Source of the DNA: Gammaproteobacteria bacterium
Lineage (GTDB): Bacteria; Pseudomonadota; Gammaproteobacteria; Pseudomonadales; Azotimanducaceae
DNA: 59,900 bases
Assembly: GCA_004357385.1 (NCBI GenBank)
Contig: SMWF01000048.1
Location: 1 to 59,900 of the forward strand
Direction of reading: 5' to 3'
Part shown: positions 58,039-59,900 of the stretch, in pieces
Layout: every line of letters begins with the position of its first letter
Numbering within the stretch: the first letter of the stretch is position 1
Notes under the pieces: model-generated
Seen by the model: only the letters and a program-made list of their open reading frames with translations
Database searches by the model: none
What the model was told of the DNA's origin: nothing
Position numbers and translations under genes: made by a program

Positions 58039-58947
58039 ATGCGCGAGTATCGCACGGCGGTCTTCGACAATCGACGCTGGCAGGGCTTCAAGCCGCGTCC
58101 GGACGACATCTTCGTGTGCACGCCGGCGAAGTGCGGTACCACCTGGACCCAGGCCATCATCGCCAGCCTGTTGTACCCCAACGGTGACGCGCCGGCGTCG
58201 GTGAACACGCTCTCGCCATGGATCGAGGCCAAGTTCATTCCGGCCGATGAGATGCATGAGGCGCTGGAAGCGCAAACCCAGCGGCGCTTCATGAAGAGCC
58301 ACACCGCGGCGGATGGCATCCCCTGGTTCGATGATGCGAAATACATTGTCGTGGGCCGTGACGGCCGCGATGTGTTCATGTCGATGTGCAACCACCTGCA
58401 GCGCATGAAGCGCATTGCTGAGATGAACGAACGGGCGTTGGCAGACGGGGTCCCACCGATGCCCGAGTTTGACGGCGATTTTCATGCGTTCTTTCCGACG
58501 TGGTTGAGTCAGGACGATATCTTGTTTCACATTATCGAGACGTATTGGCAGCGGCGCGAGCAGCCGAACGTCCTGCTGGTGCACTTTCAGGATTTGAAGT
58601 CTGATCTCGAGGGTGAAATGCGGCGGATCGCGGAATTCCTCGACATCGAATTCGATGCGGCGTTATGGCCCGCGGTGGTCGAGCGTTGCACCTTCGACGG
58701 GATGCGCGGACGCGCTGAGGAAATCGGCGAGTTCGATCGGATGTTCGAGGGTGGAATCGAAGGATTCCTGTTCAAAGGCACCAACGGTCGATGGCGCGAT
58801 GTGTTGACCGACGAGGAGGTGGCGGCGTACGAACGCCGGGTCTCGGAAATGCTCCCCGAAGCCGCCGCGCGCTGGCTCGAGGGTGGCCGGCACGCGCTCC
58901 CGGCACAACCCCTGGGAGTAGAACAGGTTGGATCAGGCGATCACTAG
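58039..58947 (+). CDS. PAPS-dependent sulfotransferase (paralogue)
   Basis: 302 residues from ATG 58039, RBS GGGGAAG. RPDDIFVCTPAKCGTTWTQA is the phosphosulfate loop, VVGRDGRDVFMSMCNHLQRM the 3'-phosphate region and FKGTNGRWRDVLTDEEVAAY the C-terminal block. It shares the RPDDIFVCTPxKCGTTWTQA start and the RRF(I/M)K(T/S)HT catalytic segment with the sulfotransferase at 34446. Its stop codon overlaps that of the convergent DUF2799 lipoprotein by 4 bp. Confidence 0.9.
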   Translation: MREYRTAVFDNRRWQGFKPRPDDIFVCTPAKCGTTWTQAIIASLLYPNGDAPASVNTLSPWIEAKFIPADEMHEALEAQTQRRFMKSHTAADGIPWFDDAKYIVVGRDGRDVFMSMCNHLQRMKRIAEMNERALADGVPPMPEFDGDFHAFFPTWLSQDDILFHIIETYWQRREQPNVLLVHFQDLKSDLEGEMRRIAEFLDIEFDAALWPAVVERCTFDGMRGRAEEIGEFDRMFEGGIEGFLFKGTNGRWRDVLTDEEVAAYERRVSEMLPEAAARWLEGGRHALPAQPLGVEQVGSGDH

Positions 58948-59585
58948 GTAACCGACGCCAGGGTCTGGGTCAGCGCGTCCAGCCGCTTGGCCCGTTCCGA
59001 GAGCTGGTCTTCGAGTTCCGGAATCTCTGCCTGAATGCGTGACTTTTCTTCGGTCAAACGCTGGGTGTAGGCGATCAGATCGATGCGCTGGGCGGGTGTC
59101 AACAGGGGGTCGAACTGGCTGGTGGCGCTGGACACTATTTCCGCCTTCAGGACCTCCAGCCGATTCTCGCGCGCGATGATTTTGCGTTCCAGGTTGGCGA
59201 CCGCGGCGCGGGCCAGGTACAGCTCGCGGCCCTCGTTGTAGGCCACCTGAAAATCGTGATCCATGGAGGCGGAGCAGACGTTGTAGTAGCGCTGACCGCG
59301 CTCGCCGGTGACAAACGCGTTGAGCGGCTTGCAGTACTCGCGCATGCCTTGCGTCCAGCCCAGCATGTAGGTGGTGCGATCGGGGATCACGTCGTGTTGG
59401 ACGCAGGCGTCCTGGTGCTGCAGCAACTGAGTGCTGCGCAGACCGTTGACGCCGTCGCGATAACCGACGGTTTGCCAGTCGCCGGCGACGCACTGGCTTT
59501 CGCTGACACTGGGGTTGCCGCTGCAACCGGCGAGCGTAAGCACTACCGCCGCGGCGGCAACGAATTTCAAGAATATCTCACGCAT
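58944..59585 (-). CDS. DUF2799 lipoprotein with coiled coil
   Basis: 213 residues. Lipobox LTLAGC (Cys21). The DUF2799 block is CVAGDWQTVGYRDGVNGLRS, DACVQHDVIPDRTTYMLGWT QGMREYCKPLNAF and RGQRYYNVCSASM with conserved Cys residues. A C-terminal coiled coil (NLERKIIARENRLEVLKAEI and EKSRIQAEIPELEDQLSERA) is appended. An envelope protein of unknown role. Confidence 0.85.
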   Translation of the reverse strand: MREIFLKFVAAAAVVLTLAGCSGNPSVSESQCVAGDWQTVGYRDGVNGLRSTQLLQHQDACVQHDVIPDRTTYMLGWTQGMREYCKPLNAFVTGERGQRYYNVCSASMDHDFQVAYNEGRELYLARAAVANLERKIIARENRLEVLKAEIVSSATSQFDPLLTPAQRIDLIAYTQRLTEEKSRIQAEIPELEDQLSERAKRLDALTQTLASVT

Positions 59586-59714
59586 CGGGACCTCCGCTGT
59601 CCGAAGCTTTTGCTGATAGCGACGTTAGGGAAATGTCGAAGGCGAGACCGGACGTGGGTCACATAAAGGGAGGTTGCGGGGCCGCCAGGCCGATGGGAGG
59701 TCGTCAGCCGTCGC

Positions 59715-59900
59715 TTAGCGGTGCACGATTTCTGCTTTCAACGATGCAGCGAACTCGAGCACCTCGTCACCCGCTGCGGCGTCGATGCGCAACGCCTGGA
59801 GCGTTGCATCGAGGTGCTGCTGAAAGCGCTCCCAGTCGGAATCGTCGATGGCCAGATCCCGATGTGCCGAGCGCATGTCACGACCGTTGTAGCGAATGGG
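59715..59900 (-). CDS. Truncated haemoglobin, group I-like (C-terminal part; 5' end beyond window)
   Basis: The minus strand reads PIRYNGRDMRSAHRDLAIDD then SDWERFQQHLDATLQALRID and AAAGDEVLEFAASLKAEIVH R before TAA at 59717-59715. GxPxxYxGRDMRxAHxxL with the proximal (F8) His in AHRDL is typical of 2/2 haemoglobins. Binds O2 or NO through heme. Only the last 61 codons are inside the window. Confidence 0.85.
   Translation of the reverse strand, partial: PIRYNGRDMRSAHRDLAIDDSDWERFQQHLDATLQALRIDAAAGDEVLEFAASLKAEIVHR

Noticed and set aside
1..59900. CRISPR array or rRNA operon
   Set aside because: No regularly spaced direct repeats and no rRNA-like segment were seen on reading either strand.

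Overview
The window is GC-rich, gene-dense bacterial chromosome. It most likely comes from a gammaproteobacterium, probably an uncultured, marine-type lineage. The main supports are a ZapG/YhcB (DUF1043) gene, lipoprotein and DUF families typical of that class, a SelO with a Cys C-terminus, and a tRNA gene with an encoded CCA. No rRNA, CRISPR array, complete transposon or prophage is visible.

Left end (1-3.8 kb): the 3' part of a DMT-family permease is followed by a decayed stretch. It holds a LysR C-terminal remnant abutting a 2Fe-2S ferredoxin C-terminal remnant, a possibly shortened DUF3313 gene and a CapK/PaaK-like adenylate-forming enzyme. A 45-codon N-terminal remnant of a tyrosine recombinase lies just past the 3' end of a tRNA-Arg(CCG). 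This looks like the scar of an element once integrated at the tRNA.

3.8-16.5 kb: SDR, serine hydrolase, Nudix and PRC-barrel/EF-hand genes form a minus-strand run. Next come an LLM oxidoreductase and a compact sulfide-oxidation pair (type II SQR plus a persulfide dioxygenase-rhodanese fusion). The plus strand carries a methyltransferase, a membrane protein resembling styrene-oxide isomerase, an alpha/beta hydrolase and SelO. A thioredoxin-fold lipoprotein follows.

16.5-35.4 kb: a dihydropyrimidinase/hydantoinase, an SDR, several GSTs, a SleB-type hydrolase, an amidase with a DUF2161 nuclease-fold protein, a VapBC module with a palindromic operator, and a CoA ligase. The stretch ends with a tightly packed operon: sulfotransferase, TolB/TPR membrane protein, GST, ATP-grasp ligase, alpha/beta hydrolase. 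The last gene is split by a frameshift in a C7 run.

35.4-60 kb: an SRPBCC/ArsR pair sits behind twin ATGCAAT-N6-ATTGCAT operators. A FAD monooxygenase, GST and epoxide hydrolase form a cassette. Other genes are a ferritin-like diiron protein with an atypical ABC1 kinase, PPOX, GFA and VOC proteins, two transporters, MsrA, rhomboid, ZapG, ParA, MscS, an amidohydrolase, a second sulfotransferase and a truncated haemoglobin.

The gene content is biased to small-molecule detoxification: five GST-fold proteins, three LLM flavin-type oxidoreductases, two SDRs, five alpha/beta hydrolases, and sulfide and persulfide removal. A family of palindromic repeats built on TTGGACATCCATCA occurs at four intergenic sites.
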